Below, one piece after another: positions 1-10,455 of a stretch of 64,000 bases of DNA. Origin of the DNA: Cutibacterium namnetense (GTDB lineage: Bacteria > Actinomycetota > Actinomycetes > Propionibacteriales > Propionibacteriaceae); NCBI RefSeq assembly GCF_001642025.1, contig NZ_LWHO01000008.1:62001-126000 (forward strand). The letters run 5' to 3'. The notes under the pieces were generated by a model. That model saw only the letters and a list, made by a program, of their open reading frames with translations, was not told the DNA's origin and ran no database searches. The position numbers and the translations under genes were made by a program. Position 1 is the first letter of the stretch, and each line of letters begins with the position of its first letter.

Positions 1-67
1 TTATCGCCGCTCGCGTCGGCAGTCCTCACCCGTGGCCCGGCCGCCCGCTTTGGGCCAGACAATCCCG

Positions 68-1597
68 TCAATTCGCCGCTGTTACGAAAGCCCATAGTTT
101 CGGGACCCGCCAGACGATGAGATATCCCGCGATTACCAGCGGCAGGCACACATATGGCGACCAATACCACTGCATCATGGTGAGTATGGCGGTAGCGACG
201 ACGCCACCAATGACGACGTCGCGGTGGGTCCGTCGCAACTGAACCGAGGCGAGCAATGCCAGCGGACCGATGAGATACCAGGGCTGCAAGGACGCCCCAA
301 AAGCAGCAAAAACAATCATGACGCCCGCCTGCAGTCGAAGCGGGCTGCCAATTTGGCCGGTGCCGGCATTATCCAAGTCACGGCTACGCGATGTAATTCG
401 GCCCAGTCCAAGGCGACACGGCGGAATGGGGCCCCACCGCACCCAACACCAGATCATGGCAGCGACGGTAAGCACCAGGCTGACGCCAGTCGCCGGCCCA
501 ACCAGCTTGTCCAACGGGACGCCTCCGCTACCTCGCAAAATCTGTACGACGAACGCAATCGGAGAGTCACTGGTAACTGACACCGGGCTACCGGCCGTGC
601 TATTGAGCCATCCCAGGCCTAACCCATGGATGGCGGAAATCCCGCCGAATACAGCTAGGGCGGGAATTGCACCAGCTGCGATGCGAGCGAATAGCGCCGA
701 CCAGCAATTGCGCGTTGACCACTGACGGCCACCATGACGCACCGCATTGACGTGGACCAGAGCGACGACGCCAACCCCGGCCAACACGCCGGGCTGCTTG
801 ACGCTCCCAGCCAGGCCGACGAGCGCCCCGCCAAAAACGAGCCCGAGCCATCCGCGGCCAATCAACGCCAGGCGTACTGCCACAACGAGTGCGCTGAGGG
901 ACAAACCCACCTGAAGTCCATCATTGTGCATGCCCCCGACCGCACTCAACGTCGTCAATGGACAACACACTGCCAGCCACAGGGCATGATCGGGGTCAGT
1001 TCCGGCGTAGCGTGCTAAGCGAGGGACGGCCCACACCATGAGTGCAATGCCGATAACAGCGGGCACTCGCATAAGCATCACTGACCGCATAGGATCCGCG
1101 TGAGCAATCTTCACCATAGCTGCTTGAATCCACAATGATCCCGGAGGATACACCGCCGTCGTTTCTTGCCACGGCGTGTCGACAGCCTTGCCGAGAGCCT
1201 CAGCCAGACCTTGCGGGACGAGGTATGGGTCCATCCCCTGGGTGAGAATCCAGCCTTGAGCCGCGTAGGCCCATCCATCTTGACTCAACAACGGCGGGCT
1301 AAAGACCAGTGGCAGGGACCAGACGATCAGAATCAGTACGCGGCGTCCCACAAGTTTGCGAGACCGCAACCACGCGATGATCATGACGATCAATCCGGCG
1401 ATACCGCCGAGGGCCACTACCACACCGATCGGACGCACATGCGCAGGCATCCCGCCCTGAGGAGAACCCCACCCCCACAACGTCACCATCAGAGAGCCAA
1501 CAAACCCCACCGTCAACACCTCAACCAGACGTCGCCAATCTGGTTGGCTATGCGCCAGGACAGGCTGAGATTCGTAAGAGGAAGCGGTCGCGGTCAT
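68..1597 (-). CDS. MptB-like polyprenol-phosphomannose-dependent mannosyltransferase
   Basis: Polytopic membrane protein of about 509 residues with a dozen or so hydrophobic segments. After the first few helices it has an extracytoplasmic loop with SQDGWAYAAQG and YPPGSLW, typical of GT-C mannosyltransferases of the MptB/GT87 type, in which the loop Asp is the presumed catalytic base. Such enzymes move mannose from polyprenyl-phosphomannose onto lipomannan-type glycans outside the membrane. The first in-frame codons are GTG GTG ATG; I chose the ATG. It is the first complete gene of the window and is divergent from the symporter gene. The acceptor glycan cannot be read from sequence; the family call is fairly sure, the exact linkage is not. 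Confidence 0.8.
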   Translation of the reverse strand: MTATASSYESQPVLAHSQPDWRRLVEVLTVGFVGSLMVTLWGWGSPQGGMPAHVRPIGVVVALGGIAGLIVMIIAWLRSRKLVGRRVLILIVWSLPLVFSPPLLSQDGWAYAAQGWILTQGMDPYLVPQGLAEALGKAVDTPWQETTAVYPPGSLWIQAAMVKIAHADPMRSVMLMRVPAVIGIALMVWAVPRLARYAGTDPDHALWLAVCCPLTTLSAVGGMHNDGLQVGLSLSALVVAVRLALIGRGWLGLVFGGALVGLAGSVKQPGVLAGVGVVALVHVNAVRHGGRQWSTRNCWSALFARIAAGAIPALAVFGGISAIHGLGLGWLNSTAGSPVSVTSDSPIAFVVQILRGSGGVPLDKLVGPATGVSLVLTVAAMIWCWVRWGPIPPCRLGLGRITSRSRDLDNAGTGQIGSPLRLQAGVMIVFAAFGASLQPWYLIGPLALLASVQLRRTHRDVVIGGVVATAILTMMQWYWSPYVCLPLVIAGYLIVWRVPKLWAFVTAAN

Positions 1598-1876
1598 CAC
1601 CACTCAGCGTAGGGGAAACATCCCGTACGGCGTCGCGAAGAAGCGCCAGTGTCGAAGGTTTTGGGCCGCCTGACACACCCACCCGCTAAGGTATCCGAGG
1701 CGGTTTTGCTCCGCCACAGGCGCGACCCTGCCCGCGGTCATGGCGATGACTGGGTGGCCGCGCCCGCCGAGTCGCCGGTGCCTGTACGCGCTGAGATCGG
1801 TCATCACAGATGGCTGGTACCGCACCGTCGTGTTGCCGGGCTTGGTGTCCCATGTCGTCAACGGATAGGACCATTC

Positions 1877-3616
1877 GTGCCACTTGGCATCCTGTCATCA
1901 CCCGTTCCCGCAGGCCTCGAGACCCTTGTTCCGGCTCCACTGAGCTTGGATCAGGCCATCGACAATTTCGTCTCCCCCATTGCTACCGCCATTTCTGACG
2001 CGGTGTTCTGGGCCATACCGTTGCCAGGGGGAAATGAGTTCCCGCTCATTCTGGCTTGGTTGCTCGGAGCCGGCGTGTTCTTCACCATCTACCTCGGCTT
2101 CCAGCAGCTGCGTCCAGCATCGATCCGTCACTCCGGCCACGTGATGCGGGGCCACTTCTCCCGTCACACCGATCCCGGTGACGTCACCAGCTTCCAGGCC
2201 CTCGCAACTGAGTTGTCAGGCACCGTCGGCCTGGGGAACATCGCCGGTGTCGCCATCGCGATCGCGACCGGCGGCCCGGGAGCCTCGTTCTGGATCGCCG
2301 CGGCCGGGTTAGTGGGTATGAGCGTCAAAATGTCTGAGGCCACGCTCGGCGTGAAGTTCCGCGTCCTCAATGAGGACGGAACCACCTCTGGCGGCCCGAT
2401 GTACTACCTGCGTGACGGTCTTGCGTCGATCGGCAAACCCAAACTGGGCCGCGTCCTTGCTGCCCTCTTCGCTATCTGCACCGCCTTCGGCGTCATTGGC
2501 GCTGGCAACATGTTCCAGTCCAACCAAGCTGCGTATCAGCTCGCGATGTTCGCCGGCGGTCCAGACTCCTGGATCGGCACTCACATGTGGGTCGTCGGCT
2601 TGGTCTTCGCGATCCTCGTCGGGATCGTCATCGTCGGCGGTGCTTCCAAGATCGGCGCCGCAACCTCCAAGATTGTGCCGTTCATGGGCATCCTCTACGT
2701 CATCATGTGTCTGGCGGTCATTGGTGCCAACATTTCCCAAGTCGGCAGTGCCTTTGAGGCCATCTGGTCCGGCGCCTTCACCGGCCACGGCGTCGCCGGA
2801 GGAATCCTCGGAGTACTGATCGTCGGTGTCCAACGTGCGGCCTTCTCGAATGCGGCCGGTGTCGGTACCGCTGGCATCGCCCATTCTGCGGTGAAGACGC
2901 GCCGACCAGCCCAAGAAGGCTTCGTTGCTATGTGGGAGCCTTTCATCGACTCAGTCGTCATCTGCACCATGACGGCCATCACTATCATCATCACCGGGGT
3001 CTACCGGAACGGTGGCGCCGATGGCGTGCAGATGACCGCCCAGGCGCTGAAGACCGTTGCCCCGTGGTTCAGCTCCCTACTGACGCTAGCCGTGGTGCTG
3101 TTCGCATTCTCGACGATGCTGTCGTACTCGTTCTACGGCAAGAAGGCCGTGGGCTACCTGTTCGGCAATTCGAATACCGCCGAGCGCATCTACAACGCCC
3201 TCTTCCTTATCCTGCTGGTGATCGGGGCTGCGACAAATATGACCTCGATTCTTGGTCTGGCCGACGCCATGCTCTTCCTCATGGCGGTGCCGAACGTGCT
3301 GGGAATGTACTTTTTAGCGCGCGTCGTCGCTCGTGAAATCAAGGGGCACCGTGAGCGTGTCGACGCCGGAGTCATCCCGCAGGTCCCCGAGGATGCCCAA
3401 GTCGGCATGATGGTCGCCAACGAGGCGACCCCAGAACAACTCGAGAATGCCGATGTCGAGTACGCCCTGCGTGCCGCAGCCCAGGATGCTCTTAGTGAGG
3501 AGCTTCAGTTGGGACACACCGCCCCAGATACCGAACGCGACTACCTGCAGCACCTGCCGGAAGACCATGAGATTTTCAACACCATGGACCGGGAAGGTAA
3601 GCCGCTCCAAGACTGA
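1877..3616 (+). CDS. Alanine/glycine:cation symporter (AGCS family)
   Basis: Sodium-coupled amino-acid carrier of about 579 residues with some ten membrane segments. The family signature region is present near the N-terminal third (ELSGTVGLGNIAGVAIAI, followed by ATGGPGASFW), and GGPMYYLRDGL follows. The last 80 or so residues are a hydrophilic acidic cytoplasmic tail. The reading frame is open back to 1649, but the upstream part is Arg/Pro-rich and not membrane-like; a GTG at 1877 is preceded by AGGA with 6-base spacing, so I take that as the start. It imports alanine and/or glycine with Na+ (family knowledge). The gene is single, divergent from the mannosyltransferase and convergent with groEL. 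Confidence 0.87.
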   Translation: MPLGILSSPVPAGLETLVPAPLSLDQAIDNFVSPIATAISDAVFWAIPLPGGNEFPLILAWLLGAGVFFTIYLGFQQLRPASIRHSGHVMRGHFSRHTDPGDVTSFQALATELSGTVGLGNIAGVAIAIATGGPGASFWIAAAGLVGMSVKMSEATLGVKFRVLNEDGTTSGGPMYYLRDGLASIGKPKLGRVLAALFAICTAFGVIGAGNMFQSNQAAYQLAMFAGGPDSWIGTHMWVVGLVFAILVGIVIVGGASKIGAATSKIVPFMGILYVIMCLAVIGANISQVGSAFEAIWSGAFTGHGVAGGILGVLIVGVQRAAFSNAAGVGTAGIAHSAVKTRRPAQEGFVAMWEPFIDSVVICTMTAITIIITGVYRNGGADGVQMTAQALKTVAPWFSSLLTLAVVLFAFSTMLSYSFYGKKAVGYLFGNSNTAERIYNALFLILLVIGAATNMTSILGLADAMLFLMAVPNVLGMYFLARVVAREIKGHRERVDAGVIPQVPEDAQVGMMVANEATPEQLENADVEYALRAAAQDALSEELQLGHTAPDTERDYLQHLPEDHEIFNTMDREGKPLQD

Positions 3617-3623
3617 CACACCG

Positions 3624-3653
3624 AGACGTAGGGGGCACAATGCGCCTACGTCT
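3624..3653 (+). terminator. Possible hairpin after the AGCS gene
   Basis: AGACGTAGG pairs with CCTACGTCT around a 12-base loop, starting 8 bases after the symporter stop. There is no T-run, so it may be only part of the terminator signal; the palindrome at 3721-3756 is stronger. Confidence 0.4.
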
Positions 3654-3720
3654 GCATGGCCCTTGAGGTACCTCCTCAAGTGGCGCAGACCTGCAACGAC
3701 AACGGCGCCTGTGACACCAC

Positions 3721-3756
3721 AATGGGCCCCAGAACCTCGAGGTTCTGGGGCCCATT
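3721..3756. terminator. Perfect 36-bp palindrome, likely bidirectional terminator
   Basis: AATGGGCCCCAGAACCTC is followed directly by its exact reverse complement, an 18+18 palindrome. It lies between the convergent symporter gene and groEL, 24 bases beyond the groEL stop. A hairpin of this strength would stop transcription from both sides. Confidence 0.8.
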
Positions 3757-3780
3757 ACTGATTGAATCAGTGAGTCAGCC

Positions 3781-5379
<1,599 letters not shown>

Positions 5380-5387
5380 TCAGCGCC

Positions 5388-5684
5388 TCACTTCTCGACG
5401 ACGGCGAGGATGTCGCGGGCGTTGAGGAGCAGGTACTCCTGGCCGTCGTACTTGACCTCGGTGCCGCCGTACTTGGAGAAGATGACGACGTCACCCTCCT
5501 TAACGTCCATGGGAACGCGGGTGCCCTTGTCGTCGACGCGACCGGGGCCCGCGGAGATGACCTTTCCCTCCTGCGGCTTCTCCTTAGCGGTGTCCGGAAT
5601 GACGAGTCCGGAAGCGGTGGTCTGCTCGGCCTCGAGAGGCTGGACGAGGACGCGGTCCTCGAGCGGCTTGATCGTGGTTGCCAC
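5388..5684 (-). CDS. groS: Co-chaperonin GroES (10 kDa)
   Basis: 98 residues starting [20 protein letters not shown]. It has the family mobile loop ([19 protein letters not shown]) and the C-terminal strand [15 protein letters not shown]. It caps the GroEL ring. A GAAAGGGG-type ribosome site precedes the ATG. It is first in the groES-groEL operon; two CIRCE operators lie 106-179 bases upstream. Confidence 0.98.
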   Translation of the reverse strand: MATTIKPLEDRVLVQPLEAEQTTASGLVIPDTAKEKPQEGKVISAGPGRVDDKGTRVPMDVKEGDVVIFSKYGGTEVKYDGQEYLLLNARDILAVVEK

Positions 5685-5789
5685 GTCAAGACCCCTTTCT
5701 ACTGAAGACGGATTATGTCGTTGTCTCTCGCCAGGGGTTGCGAGCCCCGAGCGCGACGGACCATCGGCGTCGCGGGTGCCTCAGATCCG

Positions 5790-5816
5790 TTGGCACACTC
5801 ACCACGAGAGTGCCAA
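5790..5816 (-). promoter_or_regulatory. CIRCE operator (HrcA site), proximal
   Basis: TTGGCACAC, nine bases, GAGTGCCAA. This is the CIRCE arrangement (consensus TTAGCACTC-N9-GAGTGCTAA) with one mismatch between the half-sites. It lies upstream of groES and predicts HrcA repression with heat-shock release. Confidence 0.9.
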
Positions 5817-5836
5817 CCACGAAAGTACACCCGTCG

Positions 5837-5863
5837 TTGGCACTCAGGCAACGGGAGTGCCAG
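5837..5863 (-). promoter_or_regulatory. CIRCE operator (HrcA site), distal
   Basis: TTGGCACTC, nine bases, GAGTGCCAG. It is a second CIRCE element, 20 bases beyond the first, with one deviating terminal base. Two operators suggest tight or cooperative HrcA control of groES-groEL. Confidence 0.9.
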
Positions 5864-5890
5864 AAATGACCCTCCGAGAATCGGCGCACA

Positions 5891-6865
5891 TCAATGCGAA
5901 CCGTGGTTTTTCCAGAAGTCATCAGGATCTGACGGAGTCTGCTGGCCCGGCTGCGAGCCCTGATGCGGGGTCGGGTTCGGGCCGGCCTGGGGCGCATTCG
6001 TCGCGTCACCCGAGGCAGTATCCCAAGACTGATTAGCCCAGGGCTGACCCGGCCCCTGTTGCCTCGGATATTGGTTCGGATACTGGTAGGGAGGCTGCAC
6101 GTGAGGGTCGCCCTGGTAAAGCTGACCGTTCCACTGCTGCGGCTGCCCCTGTGGCTGCCCGTCGCCTGGGTACTGCATGGTCCACGGAACGCCACCATTG
6201 TCCGGTTGCCCGGGCTTGTGGTTCTTTTCCTTGTTAAGGACGACCACAACAACGCCGATAATGGCGAGGACGCCGAGGGCGACAACGATCCAAACCCACG
6301 TCGGTATGCCGTTGGAGCGCTTACTCGTTGCGGTCAGCCCCGAACTGGAGAACAAGTCTTTCGGATCGGTCCACGTAACGGTGTTCCCGTCGACCTTACT
6401 CGATCCAGAATGGCTGAGGACCTTGCCTGGGAAGGTCACGGAAACCTTAAAGTCGCTGAACATACTCGCGTCAATAGCTTGGTCAGAGCGCCCACCATCG
6501 CGGAACAAGTCCGAGGTCATCCTGAAAGACACCTCTTTTTTGTCGAAGGTGGCTTGCATGCCGCGGTCTTTGTTGAGGTCAGCAGCGGTGGTGTCCCCAG
6601 CAACGATGCACCCGACGTAATCCTTGTCCTCGAACTTCTCGATCTTGTTGCCCGAGCCGGTACCGGCGGACCCCATCGAGTTGTTGCAGTTGGAAAGCTC
6701 AGTGGCGAGGCGGTCACTGTACGCGCTGGCTATTGACTTGGAGACACCAACCGTGCTTTTGAGATGGATGTGGTTCTCATCCTTGATCTCCATGGCAGTG
6801 TCAAATTTTACGCACCCGGCAAGTAACAAGAGGGGGGCGAGAACTAAAACGAGACAGCGTCTCAT
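5891..6865 (-). CDS. LppM-like lipoprotein with C-terminal membrane helix and Pro/Gln tail
   Basis: Exported lipoprotein of about 324 residues. MRRCLVLVLAPLLLLAGC is a lipoprotein signal with lipobox LAGC. The ectodomain shares CxKFxxxxxIKDExHI and KVSVTFPGKVLSHSGSSK with the neighbouring paralogue, as in LppM-domain proteins. A membrane helix follows (WVWIVVALGVLAIIGVVVVV), then a roughly 110-residue Pro/Gln/Gly-rich hydrophilic tail. So it is anchored at both ends of the ectodomain, with the tail predicted in the cytoplasm. The frame can open earlier at GTG 6892 or ATG 6886; I chose the ATG giving a clean signal peptide. In mycobacteria LppM concerns envelope glycolipids; the role here is unknown. 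Confidence 0.72.
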   Translation of the reverse strand: MRRCLVLVLAPLLLLAGCVKFDTAMEIKDENHIHLKSTVGVSKSIASAYSDRLATELSNCNNSMGSAGTGSGNKIEKFEDKDYVGCIVAGDTTAADLNKDRGMQATFDKKEVSFRMTSDLFRDGGRSDQAIDASMFSDFKVSVTFPGKVLSHSGSSKVDGNTVTWTDPKDLFSSSGLTATSKRSNGIPTWVWIVVALGVLAIIGVVVVVLNKEKNHKPGQPDNGGVPWTMQYPGDGQPQGQPQQWNGQLYQGDPHVQPPYQYPNQYPRQQGPGQPWANQSWDTASGDATNAPQAGPNPTPHQGSQPGQQTPSDPDDFWKNHGSH

Positions 6866-6979
6866 GTGACGCGAAACACTCAGCATGAACACATGGAATC
6901 ACGGACGGGGGCAGTAACGGTAGATCCGTACCACCCGTTTCTGACTACTCACGGCACACGGAATGTCTAGAAGCGGTAA

Positions 6980-7795
6980 CTAGGCCCCGCGCACACCTCC
7001 ATTAGCGTCCCGGTGCCGCTCCCCACCACGCGAGCAGACCTGCCACCTGTTATTAATAATCACTGCAGCCACGGCACCACCAATAGCCAGCACCACTAAT
7101 GCACCGACAACCCACACCCAGCCGGGAAGGCCACTCTGACTCTTGCCTGACGCCGTCAAACCACCGGTTGAGAGAAGATCGTTGACGTCGGTCCACGTCG
7201 CAGTGTTCCCGTCAACTTTGCTCGATCCAGAGTGGCTGAGGACCGTGCCGGGGAAGGTCACCGACACCTTAAAATCTTTGATGCCGGCCATGTCACTGAT
7301 GTCAGAGGGGTCAACACCCGGCACAGAGTCAGACAGGTCTGACCCGTCAAAGTGGAACCGAATCGTCTCGTCATCGAAAGCAATGTCGACCGGGACGCCT
7401 GCCTTGTGCCCTCGCGGCGAGCCTGCAGACGGATTCACACCGCTACTAGGCCGGGGGGATCGAGCAGCGATGTCGGCTGCCGTCACGGTGCCAGTAATGG
7501 TGCAGCCGGCGTACGTGCCGTCGTCGAATGGCTTGGCCTTCACCTTGCCTCTCAGACTGGCACTCGGTGGAGTCAACCCGGAGCAGCCGCGAAGTCGCTT
7601 GATAAGTTTTTTGGACTGATCACTTCCATCCCCATTGGTGCCAGATTTGAGGACCCCGAAGGCGACGGCGACGTCGATATGGTCTTCGTCCTTAATGACG
7701 AAACCAGCATTGAACTTCCCGCAGCCGGATAGCAGGACGAGCGGAGCCAACAGCACGGCAAGGAGATATCTCGCCCGGCACCAAGTGGTCAACAT
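6980..7795 (-). CDS. LppM-like lipoprotein, tandem paralogue
   Basis: 271 residues with the same plan as its downstream neighbour: a signal peptide ending in lipobox LSGC, an ectodomain starting KFNAGFVIKDEDHI, the shared VLSHSGSSKVDGNT block, and a membrane helix (WVWVVGALVVLAIGGAVAAV). The tail after the helix is only about 20 residues and Arg-rich, in contrast to the long Pro/Gln tail of the paralogue. The ectodomain carries an extra Ser/Pro/Gly-rich insertion. The two genes lie head to tail with about 115 bases between them, so they are a local duplication. Function unknown. Confidence 0.72.
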   Translation of the reverse strand: MLTTWCRARYLLAVLLAPLVLLSGCGKFNAGFVIKDEDHIDVAVAFGVLKSGTNGDGSDQSKKLIKRLRGCSGLTPPSASLRGKVKAKPFDDGTYAGCTITGTVTAADIAARSPRPSSGVNPSAGSPRGHKAGVPVDIAFDDETIRFHFDGSDLSDSVPGVDPSDISDMAGIKDFKVSVTFPGTVLSHSGSSKVDGNTATWTDVNDLLSTGGLTASGKSQSGLPGWVWVVGALVVLAIGGAVAAVIINNRWQVCSRGGERHRDANGGVRGA

Positions 7796-7807
7796 AGACT
7801 CATAACA

Positions 7808-8998
7808 TCACACCTGGCCTGCCCCAATCATGCCGCATGGCAGCCTTACGCGATCACATACCAGCGCCTTGGCACTTCCGGTCGTCGGGGTGCAGATAAA
7901 CGTTACGCAATTCGGCCCCGAAGGCTTAAGCTTGCGCCGCCATATCACGGGGTCCACCTCGACGCCGCGTTTCTTGATCTCTACGGTTCCGACGTGGTGC
8001 TTACGGACCCAGGAACGCAACGCTTTGACGTCAAGAGGCAGGACTTCCTTCACGGCGAACCACGTCAGCCACGGCGAGGCGACGGGTTCGTCTGCGGTGA
8101 GGTAGGCGATACCCTCCGACACTGCGTGCAGCGATTCATCGATCGCTGAGAGGCTGCCGGCACGGATGGCGGCGGCGTGAGGTTCAGCCACAAAGGGGCC
8201 AAGTTCACCAGGTGCAGGGGCAGGACACCTCCCGGGGAGTTCTTCTATTCCCACCGGGCCAATCAGCACTGCTCGGTCCCCCGGCCACTGGTCTGCGAAC
8301 CCGGACCACACCGTCGCCTCAACCAAGTCTCCACGGTGTCCGACATAGGTGACGGGCAGATCTGGCAGCTGGGAGCGATCGACACCAGGCCCTAGTTTGA
8401 CGACCGCGGGCACCGATTTGAGCACGCTCGCAACAAATGACCATGGCGGCTGCACATCTTCTAGCCGCCAGGTTCTCCCCCGGCTCGTGCGCCGAGCCGG
8501 ATCGAGCATGACGACTGTGTTGGCCCCCTTGGGGACGTCAGCGAAGACCGCGGTAGCGTCAGCACACATCACCTGCGCTTCGGGCAGATTGTGGCGCGCT
8601 AGCTCGGCTGTTACCGGATCAACCTCGACGGCTGTCACCTCAAGGCCGGCATCAAGGCACGCTCGTGCATCTGCCCCGCAGGCGCAGCCAAGATCAACAA
8701 CGTGGGTGAATCCGGCGTCTTTAAGGCGATCTGCACGCCATCGCGACACATCTCCCCGGGTGGCTTGCTCCAGACCATCACGAGTCCACAACATCGACGC
8801 TGCAGCCGGTCCGATCTTCGCAACAGCCCGACGCCTCAGGCTGATTTGGTCAAGTACTGCTGCGGCGAGATCGGCATCTATGTGACGACGCAGCCTGGTG
8901 GCAGCCACCAACGAGTCGGGATCAGCTTCGACACTCGCTAGGTCAAGAGCTTCGCGTCCCTCGTCGCTAACTAGACGCCGTGCCACAGTGCGATCCAC
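7808..8998 (-). CDS. Class I SAM-dependent methyltransferase with THUMP-like C-terminus
   Basis: 396 residues. The N-terminal part is helical; a Rossmann methyltransferase core follows with motif I VVDLGCACGADA, the acidic loop TAVEVDPVTAEL and a DPAR motif (VVMLDPARR). The C-terminal 100 residues (from LPLDVKALRSWVRKHHVG to the end) match the THUMP-like domain found in this actinobacterial family. Probably an RNA methyltransferase acting in the cytoplasm; the target base cannot be told. The start is GTG 8998. It lies 12 bases from the start of the upstream lipoprotein gene on the same strand. Confidence 0.75.
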   Translation of the reverse strand: MDRTVARRLVSDEGREALDLASVEADPDSLVAATRLRRHIDADLAAAVLDQISLRRRAVAKIGPAAASMLWTRDGLEQATRGDVSRWRADRLKDAGFTHVVDLGCACGADARACLDAGLEVTAVEVDPVTAELARHNLPEAQVMCADATAVFADVPKGANTVVMLDPARRTSRGRTWRLEDVQPPWSFVASVLKSVPAVVKLGPGVDRSQLPDLPVTYVGHRGDLVEATVWSGFADQWPGDRAVLIGPVGIEELPGRCPAPAPGELGPFVAEPHAAAIRAGSLSAIDESLHAVSEGIAYLTADEPVASPWLTWFAVKEVLPLDVKALRSWVRKHHVGTVEIKKRGVEVDPVIWRRKLKPSGPNCVTFICTPTTGSAKALVCDRVRLPCGMIGAGQV

Positions 8999-9096
8999 GT
9001 TGCCACTCTAGAGGTACTTTCTGACGATGTGGGTAGAATCCGGGGTCGAGACATCGGAATGCACCGTTTTCCGCACGAGGAGCAACCAGTACTGTC

Positions 9097-9675
9097 GTGG
9101 CCATCACCACTTACGAGAATCGACCGAGATTTACCCAGCGCCTGCAATCCCAGGAGTCGAAGAACACGACTTCCGGGGAGGATCCGTCGCGCCGTTCAGC
9201 AGGGTGGTACATCCATCACTTCATCGGTTCGGCATTCCAGTTGGGCGCCATGGCGACGACCTATTACGCGTCACGCACCGAGCCTCTCAACTGGGACGCC
9301 CACACCAACGTCAGCTGGGCGCTGCTCTTCATTGCGATCATCGTGGCCCCTGCCCTGCTGACCTTCGTGGAATCCTTCGTTGAACCGGACGGTTCCGGGC
9401 AGGACGCCGTCACTGCAGTCGCCATGATGCTGGCTCTGGGCGGCATTATGGTGATGGGAATCCTTGCGGGTACCCCACTCGTGACAACACCGGTACCGTT
9501 CTCAATCCTGCTGCCGGTAAGCCTTGCGCTCGCAGCGATTGCGCCGTACAGCCTGCCCGGGGGTAACCCGCGAGCAGACAGTATGTTCGCAGAGACCCAC
9601 TATGGAGCGTGGAGTTCTCGCTGGACGGCTCCAGTGGTTTGCCTGATCCTGTGGATCATCGGGTTAGCCGGCTGA
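9097..9675 (+). CDS. Small integral membrane protein of unknown function
   Basis: 192 residues with about four to five hydrophobic helices after a hydrophilic, Gln/Arg-rich N-terminus of some 35 residues. Visible segments are WALLFIAIIVAPALLTFVES, the Met/Gly-rich MMLALGGIMVMGILAG, and a Pro/Leu-rich stretch. No catalytic or transport motif was recognised. The start is a GTG at 9097; a GAGGAG lies further upstream than ideal, so the start is tentative. It is divergent from the methyltransferase and convergent with the ABC importer. Confidence 0.6.
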   Translation: MAITTYENRPRFTQRLQSQESKNTTSGEDPSRRSAGWYIHHFIGSAFQLGAMATTYYASRTEPLNWDAHTNVSWALLFIAIIVAPALLTFVESFVEPDGSGQDAVTAVAMMLALGGIMVMGILAGTPLVTTPVPFSILLPVSLALAAIAPYSLPGGNPRADSMFAETHYGAWSSRWTAPVVCLILWIIGLAG

Positions 9676-9702
9676 TCAAAATTAACGCCCGCAACTCACG
9701 GA

Positions 9703-10455
9703 TCACGCGGTTATCACTGGACGAACAACGGGAATGCCATCGTCGTTGAGCACCCGGGCACGAAACCCATAGGCGCGCTCCAACACGTCCGGGGTGAGGA
9801 CCTCCGAGGGCGCCCCTTCGGCGTGCACGCCACCCTCGTGTAACAGCACCAGGCGGTCACAGTAACAGGCAGCCAGGTTCAGGTCGTGGAGGGCCACGAT
9901 TGCCATCTTGGGCCCGCCGTCAACGGCTCTGCGCACTAGGCGCAACACCTCAATCTGATTGTGCAGATCCAGTGCGGAGGTGGGTTCGTCGAGCAGCAAG
10001 ATCTGGGGATCGCGAACCATCATCTGCGCCAATGCCACCAATTGCCGCTGACCGCCGGACAGTTGGGAAATGAACCGGTGGGCGATGTGCGCGATGCCGA
10101 CGCGCTCCAAGATAGTGGCAGCACGCTCCACCGTCGTCTTGCTCCTGCTGCGGGCTGAGGTTAAGACCGACTCAAGGACGGTCAGGGATGCGGTGGCAAG
10201 TACGTCCTGGGGAAGGTAGCCCACGACGTTTCGCAGTTGAGATTCGTTGATATGGCCACCGTCATCACTGATGATCACCTCCCCCGAGGTGGGAGTCTTC
10301 AGCCCGGCGATGGTCTTGATGAGCGTTGACTTTCCCGCTCCGTTGGGCCCGAGCAGCCCAGTGACTGTCCCCCGTTCCAGCGGGCCGAGGCTCACCCCAT
10401 CGAGCACGTGATGCCGGCCATAGGACAAACGCAGGTTAGCTAAGCGGACGTTCAC
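9703..10455 (-). CDS. ABC transporter ATPase, iron-siderophore/haem type (FepC-like)
   Basis: 250 residues. Walker A GLLGPNGAGKSTLIKTIAG, signature SQLSGGQRQLVALAQ, Walker B ILLLDEPTSAL and the H-loop ALHDLNLA are all present. The architecture and the pairing with a FecCD-type permease mark it as the energy subunit of an iron-complex importer. Its GTG start overlaps the permease stop by 4 bases (GTGA), the last gene of a lipoprotein-permease-ATPase operon transcribed from a DtxR-like box. Confidence 0.9.
   Translation of the reverse strand: MNVRLANLRLSYGRHHVLDGVSLGPLERGTVTGLLGPNGAGKSTLIKTIAGLKTPTSGEVIISDDGGHINESQLRNVVGYLPQDVLATASLTVLESVLTSARSRSKTTVERAATILERVGIAHIAHRFISQLSGGQRQLVALAQMMVRDPQILLLDEPTSALDLHNQIEVLRLVRRAVDGGPKMAIVALHDLNLAACYCDRLVLLHEGGVHAEGAPSEVLTPDVLERAYGFRARVLNDDGIPVVRPVITA

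Noticed and set aside
1604-1861. 85-codon minus-strand open frame ending at the mannosyltransferase start
   Set aside because: Arg/Pro-rich composition, no ribosome site or known domain, and it lies in the divergent promoter region; likely chance.
1649-1876. N-terminal extension of the AGCS symporter frame
   Set aside because: Not membrane-like, no known relatives in the family, and a good ribosome site precedes GTG 1877.
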